NCBI GenBank assembly: GCA_024529925.1
Contig: JAFEUB010001373.1
Coordinates: forward strand, 1,641,001-1,705,000
Origin: Ophthalmolycus amberensis
Taxonomy: Eukaryota; Chordata; Actinopteri; Perciformes; Zoarcidae
Reading direction: 5' to 3'
DNA length: 64,000 nucleotides
In this document: in pieces, positions 49,831 to 62,285 of the stretch
Position numbering within the stretch: the stretch's first letter is position 1
Layout: every line of letters starts with the position of its first letter
Notes under the pieces: model-generated
Databases searched by the model: none
Told to the model about the DNA's origin: nothing
What the model saw: the letters and a program-made list of their open reading frames with translations, nothing else
Position numbers and translations under genes: made by a program

Positions 49831-50711
49831 AAGGAAAGCGCAAAGCAGTACGAGTGAACTGTCCAAACAAATACAGCTTAACAATGTCTGAATACTGAAC
49901 TTTTAAAAATAGCACCTTGCCTCTTGTTGACTGCATGACCACACACATTGAGCCGATCGGGTCACTGTGATGTCAGGGCAGCTTGTATAAGGGAAGAGAT
50001 CATCACAGTTTTGGCTCTGCTTGGGAGCACGGCCATGTTGTCGTGGGTCAGCGCCGCATGACCCTCTGCGGTGAGGATCCAGGGGAAATACAGATGAGCA
50101 CAGCATGCAATGCTGCACGCCACGGCACACCATGGAATTGCTTTTTTTGTAATAATAAAAAGCAGGAAAGTGTAAAGAAACAAACTATTTTCTTCAGAAT
50201 TTGTCAATGCTTGACATTGTTATCGTAAAGTCAGCCATCAGTGGTCTCTGTGTATCATGAATGAAGCAAAGCATTAGAGACGACACATAGTCACAATTTC
50301 TTCATGTTTCCACCACAAACACCATGTTCAGACAGGAAGGAAAATATGATCTCAGTGCTGTAGGAAGAAAGGACGATACGATCTCAGTGTCAGAGGTTGA
50401 AAGGCCAAGTGTGAGGGAGACACAGAACGACGAGGCAAGCAAAAAGCCAAACTCAGACACAGATAGCCCACTCGATTGGGGGGGTTTGAGTGTGAGGATG
50501 GAGCATCTGCTCCTGCCCAGTGGGCCTCCCAGCTAGTGCAAGCAAACACGCACACACGCTCAGAACCAAACTGCTGCTGATTCCAACGAGGCCGAGGCCT
50601 CCGGGCAGCAGGGCTGGCTGTTCCAGTGTGTCTCCGGCTCTCCGATTCTTGTCCCAAAGCTCCTCACACGTCATCCACTGTTTCACACCATCCACACTGT
50701 TTTACACTCAA
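49831..50711. other. non-coding stretch
   Basis: Unique DNA. Overlapping frames of 70-100 codons on both strands at 50320-50820 lack splice support. Confidence 0.45.
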
Positions 50712-50732
50712 CCCCCCCCCCCCCCCCCCCCC
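50712..50732. repeat. poly-C run, 21 bp
   Basis: Uninterrupted C21. Confidence 0.95.
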
Positions 50733-52806
50733 TGGACAAGACTGGACAAGAATAGAGAAAGAACTCTTAGTCTTGTTACGCCGGTTATAAGAAATGAAGA
50801 TTTTGCCCTGGCAGATTGATTTGTTTGTTGCTACCGAATTTCCCTGAATTATTGTTTATACTGTTTGCAGTGTCATTCCAGAAGTTGGAGCACTGGAGGT
50901 ATAGCAGCTGGCTGAAGTATGAGGAAAACAAACCACCAAAATGATGAAATGAGTAAATGAATCTTGTGGGTTATTTTCTACTTTAGTTTCCAGGCAGGCT
51001 CACTGATGTGTTCCAATGTTTGCCACCCACGTTATCTCATCCAAACTCCAGTTTATTCAGTCGCTTCGAGTCATTCACTCCAACTCTATTTTCTTTTCTG
51101 TCTCAGAGTCTCTCCATCATCAGGAGGGATAAGCCCAAACAAATCTGTCGAAAGCCTTTGTCGGGCTGATGGTCTCGTAGTGATACCTATTCCCTCTCAT
51201 TTCAAACGACACTAATGGCACATCGATATTTCTGTCAAATGCATGGATGTATAGTCCCTTCTCACTCACTATATTTGCTGCAGTAAATTCATCTCCTTTG
51301 TCAGACATCACGGCAGCAGTCTTTTGCAGATGGTTGTTGGGGTTTGGCTATTTCTAAAGTGATAATAAAACCACAGAAAAGGGGGACTTGTGGGGAAGGT
51401 GAGTGTGGTGTGAGTCATCAAAAATATCCCCAAGGAGCCGTCTCAGCCTTTATTCCAAGCCTCGTAGCTAAAGTAATATAGTGAAACGATCTCACCCTCA
51501 TCCTCTGGGTGTGTGTGTGTTTGTGTGTGCATGCACCCTTGTGGCTGGTCATTGTGAGGAGATGGTACCCCACTGGTTTAGCATTTTGTCCATAGACTCC
51601 CTTTCTGCTGAAGATTAAACTTTACTGACCTCACAAAATGGCACCACTATGGCAACGTTATAGCAAGTTACGCTCTGGCATCATCTTGTGTTGCTTAACC
51701 ATCAAATGCTGAATTCCTTAGATTGAAATCTTAAGAGATCATTTAAATTCAAGCTGATCATTAATCAGAGAGACAGGTACCGACATCAGCAGCCAACTGA
51801 AGCATCTGTCGTCTCTTTGAAGTGAAACTGGACACATGTAGCTGCAGCTTGGTTGTCCAATCTTCTTGTTAAATTGGGTCAAATGATAATGAAATTGCAC
51901 ATATGTGCGGCTGGGTTGGATGGCTTATTGCTGGCGTCATTGCTCTGGTAGGGACAGTCTTCCTTTAACGTGATCCTCGACAGAGACAGATTGAAAGTCA
52001 TAATGTCCGTCATCAGAAATTCACATCTGCTGATGATTTTTTTGCTACAATATCTGAAAGATCAGCAGGCGATTAAGCAGCAAATCATCAACCAGAGGCA
52101 CTCTTCCTTCGGCGGTGGATACTGTCTTGTCAGTGTACCAGGTGCTGTTCGTGCATTCAATACATGGTCTGCCTTCCAGCAAATCTAATCCACATCCTTC
52201 AGTAGCTCTGAGTCCAGCTGAGGCTCTTTCCGCCTGCTCTGTCCTAGTTAGCGTCTTGAAAAGTATTTCTCACCAACAATGATGTAGTTTGCACGTTGGT
52301 TTTCTCTGGTTTCTCAGTTTTCTCTCAAATTCTACTGACATGTACATCAGCTGGAGAGGAGGTTCTGTTCGGAGGTGTGAATGTCTGTCTAATTGTGTGT
52401 TGGCCCTGGCAACGCACAAGATTGTATTCTGCCCTCAGTGTGTGTTGAGATACACGAGATATTAAACGGTTCTTAATTCATGCTTGAGTTATTGGATGGT
52501 GGGGGATGGGATCAATTAGAAAAAAACTACTGGCCATTAGCTACATTAACTACAATAGAGCTGTCATATCGACACAGTAATCAGATTTGAGTGGGTAATA
52601 TCCACTTACTCTGTTAAAGAAATGAATGATGAGTGGCAGACACACACACATATCACTTCCTATCTAGCAAGGTAGGAAAAATGAAAACAAGGCCGCAGTA
52701 GAAAGGATGTGGTCAAGAGGTCACAGAAGTCGAGGCAGTTTCATGTGGGAGGTTGGCGTAAGGGTCCGGCCTCTTGTTCTCACCCCTGTTTTGATGAGTC
52801 AGTCCT

Positions 52807-52810
<4 letters not shown>
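50733..52810. other. non-coding stretch
   Basis: About 2.1 kb of unique DNA. Nothing supportable beyond short GT runs near 51508. Confidence 0.5.
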
Positions 52811-52849
<39 letters not shown>

Positions 52850-52889
52850 TCTCACTCTCTCTCACTCTCTCTCTCTCTCTCTCTCTCTC
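52811..52889. repeat. (CT)n microsatellite, interrupted
   Basis: About 79 bp of CT with three regularly placed CA interruptions (tctcactctctctcactc). Ser-Leu frames crossing it are artefacts. Confidence 0.96.
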
Positions 52890-53389
52890 ATCTCCCACCT
52901 CTGCCTGCCTCCACTGCTGTCACTGCATATCAGCATTGTGTTACTGCTAAAATCTCACCATTCCTGACTCTGCTCACCCACTCAGGAGAGAGAAACAAAG
53001 AAACAAAGAAATGAAGAATGAAGGGAGAAACAAAGCCGGAGAATATCAACAGTGACCGGATGAACACAGATGAACTAAGATTACAACAAAGTAACCAAAA
53101 GTTGGTCCAAATGTAAGAGAATGCATTATTTACATCGTGTTTGCTAAAAGAGAATCGATGAATCTTCACCCTGTTTGCGAGGGCCATGCTGTGTGGGACA
53201 TTCTCCACCTCCGAAAAGCATGCGACATATTGTGCAGGCATATTGGTGTGGAAGAGAAAATGTAATTAAGTTTTATTCTACACCAAAATCTCCCTGACAG
53301 CAGACAGAGTGAGCACATCACCAAAAGTCTCGGGGGAAATTGGAAGAAAGAAGCAGTTTTCACATCAGATCCAGCACTGAACTGCACCC

Positions 53390-53545
53390 ATTAAGCTCTC
53401 CTTCGCTGGCAGGCTGCACATAGAAGGCAGGCAGTAACAGTAGCTGATTGCATCATTAGCTGCTGCCTTTAGTAAATCAGATGCTAATTACACACAGATT
53501 GCGACTGCAAATAGAAGGAATGCTCTCTGGCGCTGGTCTTTGCAC
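53390..53545. promoter_or_regulatory. candidate conserved non-coding element
   Basis: Unique block with ATTA/TAAT cores in close order: 'cccattaagctc', 'gattgcatcattagctgct', 'agatgctaattacacacag'. It has stops in all frames and no repeat content. Texture-based call only. Confidence 0.25.
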
Positions 53546-53895
53546 ATCCATCAATTCATCCGTCCATCAGTCAGCATGATCAAGTCATCAAACCTTAACA
53601 TGAGTTAGTGCGCTGCCTCATCGCCTATATGCTTTATTGGTTGGATAGTTTTATTGAACGTTAGACAGTTATGCTTCCTGCAGCTTGGCACCCTGAAGCT
53701 CTGCCTATAGAAGACATTTTACACTTAATGTAAGATGTATGGAAGGTCCACGGCTTTTCTATTTCAGGCAGTCTGAATGTGCCAACAACTGGACAGAGCT
53801 TCCTTACAGCGGTAGAAATGGGTCCTTTTCCTACGCTGAGATGAACCATACAGAGCAAACTGCAGAATGATTTGCATGGTGGAGCAAAATTTAGG

Positions 53896-53913
53896 TTTTT
53901 TTTTTTTTTTTTT
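53896..53913. repeat. poly-T run, 18 bp
   Basis: The only A/T homopolymer of 12 bp or more that I found in the window. It could be the tail of a retroposed sequence on the minus strand, but no element body is recognisable beside it. Confidence 0.93.
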
Positions 53914-55898
53914 GTGTGAACTTTTGAAATATGGGTCCTAAGAACAAGGAGAACATAACAATAACTAGCACCCATCGTGCAATGGGATCACACCAGCCAC
54001 GACGCCATATCGGACCTGCATGGGGCAATTTGGGGAAATATACATATTTTCATTCTTGTCCACCAAATGTTCTTCTGTTTTCACCTAATTCGTGCTTAAT
54101 ATACAATTGGAATTTCATAAACAAAATGTATTCATTTGTTTTGTGGTATATGTGGCACTTACTACCATGAGTATTAAATGCATTGTGGAATTGCAACAGA
54201 ATTAAGATGACAGGTGAACACATCTATAGGTGCAGCAATCATGCAAAAATATGTCTGCATTATAGTGATACTGTAGAAATGACTGATTTTCCCGGACATT
54301 TGCTTGGCTGTCTTACCATGTAACCCCATTGCAGCGCTGGTCACATTATCATAACAATGTGTGTTTTAATGGCGCCAGCACTGCATGACAGATTTAAACC
54401 GTGTCCCTTTCTAACAGCACCCATCGTACACAAAAGTGTCCCCACAATGAAGTTTGTTTAATAAGTCCTCCATCCCAGCTAAGATATGGGACGAGTAATG
54501 ACAGATCTGTTATCTCTTTTGGCCATTAGCCTGAGTGTGTGAGGTTATTAGAGGATGTAATTAACTCCTATTGTACTAGAGACGGGTCATTAGCAAACCA
54601 GTCGAAGGCGAGTGTAGCATCGACGCAATTTGGTGGTGACCTACATGGGGTGAGGAGTTAAACAAAAGGCCTGTCCAGATCGCATTCTTGTGTGCTTTTA
54701 TTCAAATCAGCGTCGTTGAAGGATGCTCCTCGTTTCTTTCTGTCTCCAGAGAACCAACTGTCAGCGTGCAGGGAGAGTATCATGAGTGATATTCCTGTTC
54801 CTGTACTGGCCTGTCTGTTGTGCTTTATGTTTTACACCAGAGAGCTCACTGGGACGCCACCCATTTACTTAAATATTCAGGTTCTTTCATAGAAGGGATA
54901 TTTGACACTGTGCTGTGTTACAATAATAGCACTTACTCACCAAGAACTAATTGCTCACAGACAATCATACAGATGTTATACAACCCTCAAGTCAGCCAAA
55001 CCTACCTGAAAGTTGGAGTGGGGTGAAGCTCAAGGAGCGCAGACAAAGGAGAGCGGGACTCTGAGTCGAGAGATATGAACTCCGAGGACGAAGTGGAAGC
55101 AAACCACTCTCTCTGGATCAGGAAGCATTGCTCATGTTCATGGAATACTCATTAGAGATACAAACTGATAAGACTGAACCCCTCACTCCTTCTTCCTCGT
55201 GTCAGATAAGCACAGGTTACGTGATTTTCCACCGCTACTGACTGACGGACACCTTTTGGGGGTTTTCCTTCACATTGTTTTATGTTTGCGAGCTCTCAGG
55301 ACTTCTGTGATCATACTGTCCAATAACTGAAAGACATTTTATTTGTTTAATTCTCCCCTCGAACTACGATTTGTCGTTTAGAGTAAAACAGTAAATCTTC
55401 CAGCGAGTGTTTGTGTTTACTGTACTCGCATGCATTTACACATTCTTGTCGTATGTCTGTTTTTCTCCACGTGCTTGCTGATGGCTCCCATAAAAGTTCT
55501 CATCTTCCACCAGACTAACAGCTCCCAAGTCAAAGTCTCATGTTTGACTTCAGCTGCACGCATTAGCATGTAGAATGCGTGCACCGCAGCAGTTCCTTGT
55601 GTTGATGGTTTGGTTGATCGACCGGTCGTCTGGCTAGATTACATGTCTCATCTCCGCGTTGATAGATTATTGTGAACTTGCAGTGTGGTTGTCGTCGGCT
55701 CTGGTTTCTTCTGGTGTCCGTTGCGCAAACAGCGGACATGTTTGGTGTTTGTGGATTTACCCGTGCATCGGCTGGGTATGCAGATGGGAGGATTGACCTG
55801 CTGAGACCTTGGAAGAGTGCCCTGGCGGAGGACGACGGCGACCTCGGGATGGGCAGGACATGCTGCAATGCAGCAGAGCAGATCAGTGGCGCTGCATG

Positions 55899-55907
<9 letters not shown>
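53914..55907. other. non-coding stretch
   Basis: 54470-54660 is unique and motif-rich (gagtaatgacag, ggatgtaattaactcc, gggtcattagcaaacc), possibly regulatory. A GC-richer frame at 55672-55900 (about 75 codons before the CA tract) is open but lacks a clear acceptor. Confidence 0.4.
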
Positions 55908-55943
<36 letters not shown>

Positions 55944-56042
55944 AAACACATAAACTGCAGCTCACAAACACACTTCACGCTCGCAAACACACCTACTCTA
56001 CATAAATACCATTAAACAGCACAGTTGCACACAAATCAATAG

Positions 56043-56087
<45 letters not shown>

Positions 56088-56918
56088 CTTTCTTTTCCTG
56101 GATAAGCAGTCGAGGGCGTGTCTTAATCAACCTGCCACTGGCTGGCTGGCTGAAATGCACACACCACCCACATGACTCTGCATATTGAGCAGCACGTAAA
56201 CAGGCACATGCTCACACACATTTGCTTCCACACCTCTTCATAGATGCTCACGTGTATACAGTCTGTGGGTGCACACACACACACACACACATACACACAC
56301 AAGTACTCAGATGTGGAAGTAACAAATGAGCGATCATATAAAGTATTGTAGTACACTTCATTTACAGCACTATATAAACACAATTACACACTAAAGATAA
56401 TGCACTGATTCCAACATTTTTACAACAGCACCAAAGATAACTTTCCTTTTTCTCTGCATGAGAGCAACATCCTCCTTATCACACAAATAGCCTATACATC
56501 TCTCCGTTTTCTTTTTCCTTCTTCGCACTGCAACAACAGTCACTGCTTTACAGATAAGGGGATCACTCAGCTGCAGCAGGACGTCCCATAGGAGGACGAT
56601 ATGCAGCAGCAGTGCCAAGATGTCTGATTCAAACACCAGCACAGCACCGACCCTCATTAAAGAGACTTTCTGGGGCAAATAAGCAAACCCTCTAATTACT
56701 CTGAGCAATCACATCAAACCAGATCAGTTTGCTTTACTGAGTGCTCTGGTAATACTTCAACCCAGTGGACGACCTAATACACATTGGTGTTTGTTCTGGC
56801 GGACCCATACCCAACCAAAACCATGACTAGATCTAGTTCGAGACGTTTTACAGCGAGCACATTTTTGGTTTTGTTCTTACATGTTCAGCTTTACCCTTTG
56901 ATCAAATAATAAATACAC

Positions 56919-56961
<43 letters not shown>

Positions 56962-56967
56962 CACACA
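55908..56967. repeat. cluster of four (CA)n microsatellites
   Basis: CA tracts at 55908-55940, 56045-56085, 56273-56302 and 56914-56967, all in the same strand orientation, within about 1.06 kb. The intervening DNA is unique and has no supported gene. Confidence 0.95.
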
Positions 56968-57429
56968 ATGGTGTCGGAAATCCTTCGTAGTGTAGCAGAT
57001 GTTGTAGCACAACTGGATTGAGGCTGTTGCAGGATGTGAGGGAAGGTGATGGGTGCAGAGGAAGGGGAGCTGGCTGTTACAGTTCCACCGACTTAACAGG
57101 AAATCCCTCCCAGTTTGACCCTATTGTTTGACAGGATGGGACATGGCAGCGTGTGAGGGTTAGGATGTGTTTTTGCTTGATTGTTTAAACTCATAATAAT
57201 CTCTATTATCATATTGGTTTGCACATGTCCAAACAACTGAGAAACAACTCTCACTCTGCTCCGTTCTTTTGTCATTGCTGCTGTATGTGACCAATAGATT
57301 TCTTTCCTAACATTACAATCAGGCTTCACAACGTGTCCAATGTGACTTTTGGCTGCAGGGTCAAAGGTCAGCACACACTCACCCGAGTCATTTCAGCACA
57401 CGGAAATAAAAGCTGAACAAGCGATGCAC

Positions 57430-58513
57430 TTTTACATAAAGAAGTCTGTTTATTATTTGTTATATATATATCATATGCATCTTCATATAATAGTTCTAAT
57501 ACCAGTAAGTCAAAAATAATAATCATATAATATTTATATATAGATATATAGAAAACTAATCCAATAATCTACTTTTTACTTGGACTTTACTTCCTTGTAA
57601 AAAACAACATGGAGAAACGTATAATCTTCTCCCCAGCTTCAATATATAGGCGCTTTAAGGGAGCAAAGAATATCATACAAAAAAGAAAAATAACACCTGA
57701 ACATTGCATCTTATAGAACTAGAACATCTGTCAGCAGCTTGTAATGGTGACCATCTCGGTTTAAGACACAGGAAGAGGCTGTTTTCTTTTCTTTGCTAGA
57801 ACATCTTTGACAAATATGCTTTTTGTTTGTTTTTAAATTCAGTTGAAATGTCTGAGAACATTGAAGACGACGGCAATCATGTGATCGGCTGGATTTGAGA
57901 GACAGAACATTAGATTACACCAGTCTCATTACACACTGAGGATGAGGGGTATCTGAAGATGAAGGGGAGGAGGCAGAGAGTGGTTCGACAGTCAGGGAAA
58001 ATATAGGTTTAGTACAGCAGGGTATAGAAATTCAAATGTATGTGCTTCTCCACCAATGATGTACATTTGTAAACAGAGGGTAGCAGCACAAACAGCGCAC
58101 TGTCCTCTACATCTTCTCTCACTGATCCCCAGCATCCCTCCCTTTCTCTGGGTGCTCTACGGGAGGTAGCCGTGTCACGGTTGGAAGGGAGAGATATCCT
58201 CTCTAATCCACTGAGCTGCGGCAGTCTCTGCGAGATTTACCAACCGTACTAATAGCATCCCCCCCCCCCCCGGAAACCCCCTCCTCTCATAAACTCTCGA
58301 TATGTAGAACTGAAAACATGGAGGCAGGCTGTTTTCAGGGCTGTGGACGTGGAAGAAGCCATGGACGGCGGGCCATCCGGAGTCGTGGAGGATGGCGTCC
58401 ACTGGCTCTCGTGTCTATCGAGGCCAGAGACGCAGGAGGGCTGCACCGCTGCCACCTCTGCTCCGTTTGAGGAGCCTATCTGGTCAAGTCGGGGTCAAGA
58501 GGAGGCGTCAAAG
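57430..58513 (-). other. candidate 3'-terminal exon with long 3' UTR
   Basis: On the minus strand an excellent acceptor (pyrimidine-rich 'ctcttcttcttgttcttc' then 'tattcctgtgcag') lies just above 58513. All three frames close within 12 codons (stops after 1, 5 and 11 codons), so the exon would be almost entirely 3' UTR. The following 1.08 kb looks like vertebrate UTR: AU-rich toward its end, with TGTACAT- and poly-U-like elements, and an AATAAA 20 nt before the presumed end. A C13 run at 58259 interrupts it. The gene is unidentified. A long non-coding RNA is a good alternative. Confidence 0.35.
57449..57454 (-). terminator. polyadenylation signal AATAAA (minus strand)
   Basis: TTTATT on the plus strand reads AATAAA on the minus strand. 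GU-rich sequence follows on the minus strand (plus 57360-57425). A plus-strand AATAAA at 57405-57410 faces it, so the site could be a tail-to-tail end point. Confidence 0.4.
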
Positions 58514-59570
58514 CTGCACAGGAATAGAAGAACAAGAAGAAGAGTTCTCGTTATTACATTGAAACGTTTGTGGGGCACTATTGACTGATTTGATGAACAA
58601 GAAACACCGGCGGATAAATGCACCTGAGCCACTGCATGCCTCTTTGTTTGGAGTGTTTGGCAGCAACATGCTTTCATAGACTGTGAAGAACCTTTCAGGG
58701 ATTGTTGTGCTTGGATTGACACGCGTATTCCATGAGATGTTTGGTGAGTATGTGCCGTATTAAATTAACTTGTTGTTGATCATGTACCTATTGAGCCCTG
58801 AATGAAATCAGGACGACCATAATACTCAACCATCAGAAATACAAACATTCTGTTTTTCACAGCAGACATTTTGACTTGTTATTGTACGAAAAGCAAAGGT
58901 GTTGCTACTGTAACAACATTAGCGACGGCTCGATCGGTTCTATACACGTGTCCCAGTCGGCCGTGACAGTATGGAAGCGAGGTAGCATGCACAACAACAG
59001 GGCCCTGAACCTGAATCAGCTAAATGGAATCTAAATGTTGACCTGTAAATGTGAAAATATCATATGTGAAAAAGGCTTCCAATGCCAGAAAGGTACAGAT
59101 CACCTGACTCTGATACCAACACAATAATGGAGTTTAACCTTAAAGCCAATATTCAATTCTTACAAAAAGCCTGCAGTTGTATATGCTAATAAATTGTTAG
59201 TACATGGATTTTGGTCCAGATGCACCAGAGCCAAATGGATTTTTTACAATCTGGCAACCCAAAAGACGCTCTTGGCTTGTTCCTGAACTATAAAGCATTA
59301 GCAAATGATTTATTAACCATAAATAGCGCCATTAGCAACAACTTGTCAGATAGATAGAAATCCTATGAAAGCAAATGAAACCGACAGAGTGAGCAAGATG
59401 TTCGTCACCGCAGGCGTCTGTGTTGCTTATCAGCGACACATCCTTTTGTTCCCGCCTGCGTCTTTCTCTACCACAGCGCAGAGCCCCGGGACGGCCATAG
59501 GACCCGACTCCAGCACATCCTCGTCGCAAACTATCTACCGACATGAAGTACACCTTCTTCTGTTCCTCAC
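58514..59570. other. possible intron between minus-strand exon candidates
   Basis: 1,057 bp between the donor after 59571 and the acceptor before 58513 on the minus strand. Unique sequence. On the plus strand an acceptor-like tract precedes 59476, but the frame after it is short. Confidence 0.2.
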
Positions 59571-59611
59571 CTGAGTCATTGATATTTCAGTGTGAGATAA
59601 GATGGAGTGGG
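59571..59611 (-). CDS. candidate 41-bp internal exon
   Basis: On the minus strand a strong acceptor (ccctctgtgcctgtgctttttcag) and a consensus donor (CAG|GTGAGG) bracket 41 bp. Read in the only frame without a stop, with two leading bases completing an upstream codon, it encodes HSILSHTEISMTQ and ends in phase 0. Spliced to 58513 it would add Leu and then TGA, giving a C terminus ...TQL, which fits the class I PDZ-ligand pattern S/T-X-hydrophobic. No upstream exon was identified, so this may be coincidence. Confidence 0.2.
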
Positions 59612-59715
59612 CTGAAAAAGCACAGGCACAGAGGGAATGACGAGGTGAAAAGACTGATGTGGAAGAAAAGGAGGACGCGTTCCCTGGTTGAAAGGGTCAC
59701 CATATATGAGAGGAT

Positions 59716-59782
59716 GTGTTTGTTATGCATGTTTGTTATGCATGTTTGTATGCATATGATTATGCATGTTTGTATGCGTGCG
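59716..59782. repeat. degenerate ATGCATGTTTGT repeat
   Basis: Four to five imperfect copies of a 12-16-bp unit containing 'tgcatgtttgt', with spacing that varies. Confidence 0.75.
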
Positions 59783-61692
59783 TGTTCGGGCTAGTGGGGG
59801 CGCGACTATCCTCTGGGGAGGAGGTATGTCTTGTCTTGCAGTCATTAAATATTAACATCTCGCCCTCCCACTGGGACCTGATTGAAGATGGAGGATGGCA
59901 CACGGGGACGGGACAGGGTCACCCCCATGTAGTCCCACTGTAAACCCACTGTGACTCCACCTGGGCCAGACCAGAATGCAAATGCATTAGTCATCCGGAG
60001 CTGGGACGCTGGGCTAACTCAAGGACTGACCCTGCAATGACGTGGGATCACAACAGAATATGAATCTGAGATATTGTCTCACCTAATGATTATCAGGAGA
60101 ACAGAGTAAACATATTCTATTATCCTGTAAAATCCTGTGAGAGCGATTTCTGATTGTCCTCACGAATACCCTCCAACCCAACTGTTAAATGCAAAAAGGT
60201 TTCAAGACTCAGCTAAAGGAAGCCCTCTGTGGGCCCTCGTGGAAAGAGCACACGGTGACCGTCATTGGCTGTTCTTCTTTTTTCAAAGAGAGGGGTCCTT
60301 ACCTGTCCCATACCTTGACATTTCTACAGTTGTTGGTGCAGCAGCCGGCTGATATCAAAGCTGTGACAAAGAGAGAAGAAGAGAGAGAGACGAGTTTTAA
60401 ATGTGTTGTTTTGACAAGAGAGGAGTGCCTCATTAATCTAATGGTTTGGAGCTGACAGCCGTCTTTTCATACCGCCAAAAAAATTGAAATTTAATTTAGA
60501 TGATGGAGTACTTTAAAAAATGTATTAACGGAAAGATATGTAAATGATGGAATTGGTAATGTTCATTATTGTCCCAGACACCACTTACGCAAAAACTGAC
60601 TGAACCATGTACCGTATAAAGGAATGTTTTCACAGTATTTTCTTTTTTTGCCGAGAGTTCGATGAGGAGATTGATTAGCTTAGTTTAGCAAAAAAAAACT
60701 GGAACCAACAAAACCCCAGATTACTGTATTCATTATTTAGTATGTCAACAGATTAAAGAAAAGAGATATAACGTGTTAATAAGTGAGCGTTGGAGGTGCT
60801 GGGGGGCAGAGGTCTTTACTTTGGACACAGCAGGCCGTTTCCCTAGCTTTCATACTTTATGCTAAGCGAGGCTTATTGCACCCAGGCTCTCGCTCCATAT
60901 TTAATTCAGATGTTGGTATCAGAATTCTCATCTAACTCTAAGGCTAGAAAGCAAAGAAGCGCATTTCCTTCTATGTGTACAGTGCGTTACATCTCACAGG
61001 CTTTCATCTTTGTCTTCTATGAACTCAAAGAGTTTTGAGACAGAAGTAACAATCTAGATGTGCCGGTAGATGAGCTTTTAGAATCCGCTGAAAGACATCG
61101 TGCACTCCCTCGGCCTACGGCCACCACTTAATGACGTGTTGTGTAGAGCAGCATTAACAACGTTTCCACATTCTCGTCTGTTTCAATCTCTGCTGCAATG
61201 GTGCAAGTGACAGCGAGCCGAGTGGCAACAACCTTCACGGAAAATGTGAACCATAATGTACACACACACACATCTGATTGATCAAAGCGTATCAACTGTA
61301 GGACGGGAAGATTACCTGGAGCAATAGCTGGAGACTAAGGGGGGCAGACAGCGAGAGATCGGATCGAGGATTCATCTCGATAGTTTCAACAGAAACATGC
61401 TTTTTCACACCGACAAGTGTGAGACATCAAACTATATTGCAATACACACGATTGTTCTTAAACACACGGCAGGCTCTGGACTCCATCTTGACATCCCTGA
61501 CCCAAACATCCTGCGCTGTTTTTTTCTCCTTGGCAAGAAAAATGTTGCTGTCAAACCAAATAGTATTAATGTGAAGGTGTGCACGACACACAGCATCCTC
61601 CCTCGTCCTCTCTGGCTCTGTGAGCACTTCTGGTCAGACCTTGGTTTGGTTAAGCGGTGGAAAAATAATGCCTTTGCCTTAAAGCTGTCCAA

Positions 61693-61696
<4 letters not shown>
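59783..61696. other. non-coding stretch, possible repeat relic
   Basis: Mostly unique DNA. 60640-60870 has 'gagattgattagcttagtt' and, 170 bp on, 'atactttatgctaagcgagg', weakly matching the repeat at 11180 in both orientations. No supported exon. Confidence 0.4.
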
Positions 61697-61747
<51 letters not shown>

Positions 61748-61748
61748 T
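61697..61748. repeat. (AT)n microsatellite, about 52 bp
   Basis: TA dinucleotides with one C interruption at about 61734. Self-complementary, hence cruciform-prone. Confidence 0.95.
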
Positions 61749-62010
61749 ATCCCTCTGTACCAACTTTGCCCTTCAGAACAATTCTTTCATCCTGCTTGAT
61801 ATCTCTCTCGCTCTCTTTCGCTCTCCACAAACAGTTTCCTCCCCATGAGCCTATAATCATGTTTTCAGCACATTTCCTCTCCTTGGCGCGCGAACATCTC
61901 TCATTAAAGATTCATGACGCTCTTGTGACCGCCGAGTTCTGCGAAAGATTCCGGTAGCCACCTTCACTGAGTTCCCTGCCCCTTCCAGCACAAAGAGATA
62001 TGAAAACTCC

Positions 62011-62285
62011 TTAAAGGAGTCGCGGGATGCAGCGGTGGGCTGCGGGGTATTTTCGTTTGGAGGTCAGGATGTACGGAATGGAATTGATTTCACGGCTGAA
62101 GCGGCGCTCGTAGAGCAGATAGAGAGCGGTGAATACGTGATCACATGTCACACGAAGACAAACAAAGACACAGGAAGTCTGTAGGAAGTGCAGCCGATAG
62201 CTGGAAGCAGGACTGTGTCTGAACATGCTCTGATAGATCGATGCAAACACAGAGTGGTCGAGCAATTGGATCGATGCCAGAGAGC
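62011..62285 (-). CDS. weak candidate coding exon, unknown protein
   Basis: On the minus strand, a frame of about 91 codons is open from just after an acceptor-like 'gaattcatgtttcag' (exon start about 62285) down to a TAA at 62011-62013. Codons in the second half favour C/T at third positions and include a hydrophobic-aromatic run (FTALYLLYERRFSREI) followed by a basic tail. The plus strand is also open over 61918-62184, so strand choice is uncertain, and the acceptor tract is mediocre. The product is not recognised. It could be a chance open frame: one of this length is expected several times in 64 kb. Confidence 0.15.

Noticed and set aside
53896..53913. Poly-T as the tail of an intact SINE or processed pseudogene
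   Set aside because: No RNA polymerase III boxes, target-site duplication or recognisable gene body was found beside it.
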